From: a bacterium
Lineage (GTDB): Bacteria > Verrucomicrobiota > Verrucomicrobiia > Limisphaerales > UBA11358
DNA: 7,034 bases
Direction: 5' to 3'
Assembly (NCBI GenBank): GCA_021781185.1
Contig: JAJXXI010000576.1
Coordinates: 1 to 7,034 of the forward strand
Shown: piece by piece, positions 4,910 to 7,034 of the stretch
Layout of the letters: every line of letters starts with the position of its first letter
Position numbering within the stretch: the first letter of the stretch is position 1
Notes under the pieces: model-generated
The model's input: only the letters and a program-made list of their open reading frames with translations
Database searches by the model: none
What the model was told of the DNA's origin: nothing
Program-made: the position numbers and the translations under genes

Positions 4910-7034
4910 TCATGAATCAGCCGGACGCGCTGAAAGCGGAATGGAAACCGAGAATTCAACCCTGGTGCCTGCCGTGGGTGCGCTTTGGATTTCACACTGT
5001 CCGCCCATTTTCTCCAGCCGCTGCCGCATGTTTTTCAAGCCGTTCCCGTGCCCCGGCTGCGGCTGGATGGCGGCGGGGTCAAACCCGTTTCCGTTGTCGT
5101 TCAACGTCAGTTTGAAGCCGCGCGCGTCGGTCTCCAGAAAAACAATCACCTCGGTGGCGCCGGAATGTTTGACCACATTGTGCAGTGCCTCTTTGAAGGC
5201 GAGGAAAACATTGTGGCGCATCTCGGCGGAGATCGGCCAGTGCGGCAGGTGCAGCGGCATGTCGAGGCGGCACCGGATGTTGAGGGACACCAGATATTCC
5301 TGGGCAAAATTGCCGAGGTAGCTGGCCAGGCTGTCCAGCGTGTCGTGCTGCGGGTTGACCGCCCAGACAATTTCATCCATCGAACGGGTCAATTCCCTTG
5401 AAGTGTCGTAGATGCGATCAAGCTGGGTGGCGGCGCGGACGGGGTTTTCCAGCTCTCCATGGGCGGCCTGGCTGAGGAGGGAGATGCGCGTGAGGTTGGC
5501 CCCCAGATGGTCATGAATGTCCTTGGCAATGCGCGTGCGTTCCCGTTCCAGCGCCTGCTGTCGCTCAATGCGCTCCAGCTTGGTGCGCATGCGGCGGCGG
5601 GCGATGAACAGCACGCTGCCGGCAATCAGGGCCGCCGCCGCCAATCCGACCAGCGTGTGAAACCACCACGTCTGCCAGAAATGCGGCAGCACGATGAAGC
5701 TGAGAGACGCGCCCGTTTCGTTCCAAACTCCGTCGCTGTTGCAGGCCCGGACGTGAAATGTGTAACGCCCCGGCGGGATATAACTGTATTCAGCCACCCG
5801 TTTGTCACCCTCGTCCAGCCACTCGTTTTCCCAGCCTTCCAGCCGGTATTGAAACTGCATTCTTTCGGGCGCCACAAAACTCAGACCGGTGTAATGGATC
5901 TCGTATCGTTGCAGGCCGGCGGGGATGCGCAGCAGCTCATGGTCGTGCGGATAAGCGGCCAGCACATGGCCATTGGCGGTGATTTCCTCGATGACCACCG
6001 GCGGCGGCTGATGGTTGACCTTGGTGTCATTGGGATTCACGCTCACCAGGCCCCGGCTGGTGGGAAACCAGATGTGTCCGTCCGCCGTTTTGCAGGCCGC
6101 CGGTTGGAGGCCGCCGGAACAGGTCAGCGACAACATGCCATCGCCCTTGCCATAGGACAGACAATGCAGCGTCTGGACGCGGCCATCCGCGCAGTCATTG
6201 AGCGCATTGCGCGAAACGCGAAAAACGCCGCCGTGGGAACTCACCCAGAAATTGCCATGGTCATCCTCCTCAATGGCGCAGATGAAATTGTTGGGCAGCC
6301 CCTGGTCCGTGGTGATTTTGGCGAAATGCCCGTTCTTAAACCGGCTCAGGCCGCTGCCGTAGGTGCCAATCCACAGGGTGCCGTCGGCATCCAGATGCAG
6401 GCACTGGACATCATCGCTGGAAAGGCCGTCGCTTTTGAGAAATTGTTTCAGTTCACCGTTTTGCAGACGGCCCAGGCCGCCGCCGAGCATTCCGAACCAG
6501 ACGGCCCCGGCGTTATCTTCCACGATGGCCCGCACGTCCGGCGCTTTCAGCCCCTGTTTTTCGCCATACCATGTCACCGCACCTTTGTCATAACGGATCA
6601 AGCCGCTCAAAGTGCCAATCCAAGTGACGCCATCGGGCGCTTGCATCAATGCCGGCATGGGGACGTTGATGTTTTTCAGACCGGGCGGGACAATGAAATG
6701 ATCACCTTGCAACATGAACATGCCGCCACCCCAGGTGCCCGCCCAGACCCGGTTTTGCTGGTCTTCAGAAACGCACCAGACAAACAGGCTGGCAAGCCCG
6801 GAGCTTTCCCCAAAGTGCCGCCAGGCACCATTGAAAAAACGGTAAAGACCGCCACCCTCCGTGCCGACCCAGATCGCACCGTCACGCGTGACGGTGGGGG
6901 AAAGCGCCACGCGCCCCTGCCAGTGATCCGGCGGATCCAGCGTGCCGACTTTGCCCGGGCGCAACGCCACCAAACCGGCGCTGCCAGCACCCGCCCACAG
7001 CGTGCCCTCGCGGTCCTCGCACAGGCAGCGAATC
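4910..7034 (-). CDS. Periplasmic-sensing histidine kinase (Reg_prop propeller, Y_Y_Y, HisKA_3, HATPase), N-terminus cut
   Basis: The reading frame is open from the window edge to the TGA at 4912-4910, giving 707 visible residues. The in-frame TTG at 6973 is not a real start, because the codons before it (ending LWAGAGSAGL) continue the propeller repeat. In visible numbering, eight Reg_prop-like motifs cover about 1-330. A Y_Y_Y domain follows at about 375-450 (FQYRLEGWENEWLDEG, then IPPGRYTFHVRA), then one membrane helix at 456-480 (WWFHTLVGLAAAALIAGSVL onward). The cytoplasmic part has a HisKA_3 dimerisation motif RIAKDIHDHLGANL with phospho-acceptor H507. Next come the N box (FKEALHNVVKHS, N619), the G1 box DNGNGFD (646-652) and the G2 region GHGNGLKNMRQRL (661-673), so the kinase looks intact. 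Proteins of this build sense periplasmic ligands, often oligosaccharides, and phosphorylate a NarL-type partner, which here is the next gene. Signal peptide and further blades lie outside the window. Confidence 0.93.
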   Translation of the reverse strand, partial: IRCLCEDREGTLWAGAGSAGLVALRPGKVGTLDPPDHWQGRVALSPTVTRDGAIWVGTEGGGLYRFFNGAWRHFGESSGLASLFVWCVSEDQQNRVWAGTWGGGMFMLQGDHFIVPPGLKNINVPMPALMQAPDGVTWIGTLSGLIRYDKGAVTWYGEKQGLKAPDVRAIVEDNAGAVWFGMLGGGLGRLQNGELKQFLKSDGLSSDDVQCLHLDADGTLWIGTYGSGLSRFKNGHFAKITTDQGLPNNFICAIEEDDHGNFWVSSHGGVFRVSRNALNDCADGRVQTLHCLSYGKGDGMLSLTCSGGLQPAACKTADGHIWFPTSRGLVSVNPNDTKVNHQPPPVVIEEITANGHVLAAYPHDHELLRIPAGLQRYEIHYTGLSFVAPERMQFQYRLEGWENEWLDEGDKRVAEYSYIPPGRYTFHVRACNSDGVWNETGASLSFIVLPHFWQTWWFHTLVGLAAAALIAGSVLFIARRRMRTKLERIERQQALERERTRIAKDIHDHLGANLTRISLLSQAAHGELENPVRAATQLDRIYDTSRELTRSMDEIVWAVNPQHDTLDSLASYLGNFAQEYLVSLNIRCRLDMPLHLPHWPISAEMRHNVFLAFKEALHNVVKHSGATEVIVFLETDARGFKLTLNDNGNGFDPAAIQPQPGHGNGLKNMRQRLEKMGGQCEIQSAPTAGTRVEFSVSIPLSARPADS
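6044..7033 (-). repeat. Coding tandem repeat: beta-propeller blades of about 42 residues
   Basis: Eight copies of a D-x-x-G-x-x-W-x-G-T-x-x-G-G-L type motif lie inside the kinase. The conserved tryptophans fall at visible residues 13, 55, 97, 138, 179, 221, 263 and 322, a period of 41-42 residues (about 125 bases) except for the last interval of 59. Typical copies are DGAIWVGTEGGGL and DGTLWIGTYGSGL. The last two (NFWVSSHGGV and HIWFPTSRGL) are diverged. The repeats are protein structure rather than a DNA element. Confidence 0.88.

Noticed and set aside
4910..6973. Taking the TTG at 6973 as the kinase start
   Set aside because: The frame is open to the window edge and the upstream codons encode another propeller blade, so the start lies beyond 7034.

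Overview
This GC-rich window reads entirely from the minus strand. It carries five protein genes, two of them cut by the window ends. In order of transcription (high to low coordinates) they are a sensor histidine kinase, a response regulator, a sugar:cation symporter, a secreted glycoside hydrolase and a sugar 2-epimerase. No RNA gene, insertion sequence, CRISPR array or convincing intrinsic terminator is visible. The organism is probably a bacterium of the Verrucomicrobiota. This is inferred from the beta-propeller/Y_Y_Y histidine kinase paired with a NarL-type regulator, the absence of clear Shine-Dalgarno sequences, and the high GC. Other Gram-negative polysaccharide degraders (Acidobacteriota, Bacteroidota relatives) cannot be excluded from sequence alone.

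Layout. From 7034 down to 4910 is most of a membrane sensor kinase, with its N-terminus beyond the window: a Reg_prop-type propeller, Y_Y_Y domain, one membrane helix, then HisKA_3 and HATPase. It is followed after 57 bases by its likely partner, a NarL/FixJ response regulator (4184-4852). A 436-base gene-free stretch (3748-4183) then precedes a tight three-gene operon. This holds a GPH-family (MelB-like) symporter (2338-3747), a signal-peptide-bearing GH5 hydrolase resembling endo-beta-1,4-mannanases (482-2320), and the first 161 residues of an AGE-family cellobiose/mannobiose 2-epimerase (1-485). The hydrolase and epimerase overlap by ATGA.

How the genes may work together (inference from known families). 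The GH5 enzyme would cut beta-mannan outside the cytoplasm. The symporter would import mannobiose or related disaccharides. The epimerase would convert the reducing-end mannose to glucose, giving mannosyl-glucose, the substrate of GH130 phosphorylases. This matches the mannan route described in Bacteroides fragilis and Ruminococcus albus. A GH130 gene is not in the window and would be expected below position 1. The adjacent two-component system would sense the released oligosaccharide in the periplasm, like a hybrid two-component sensor split into two proteins, and could switch on the operon through the 436-base gap.
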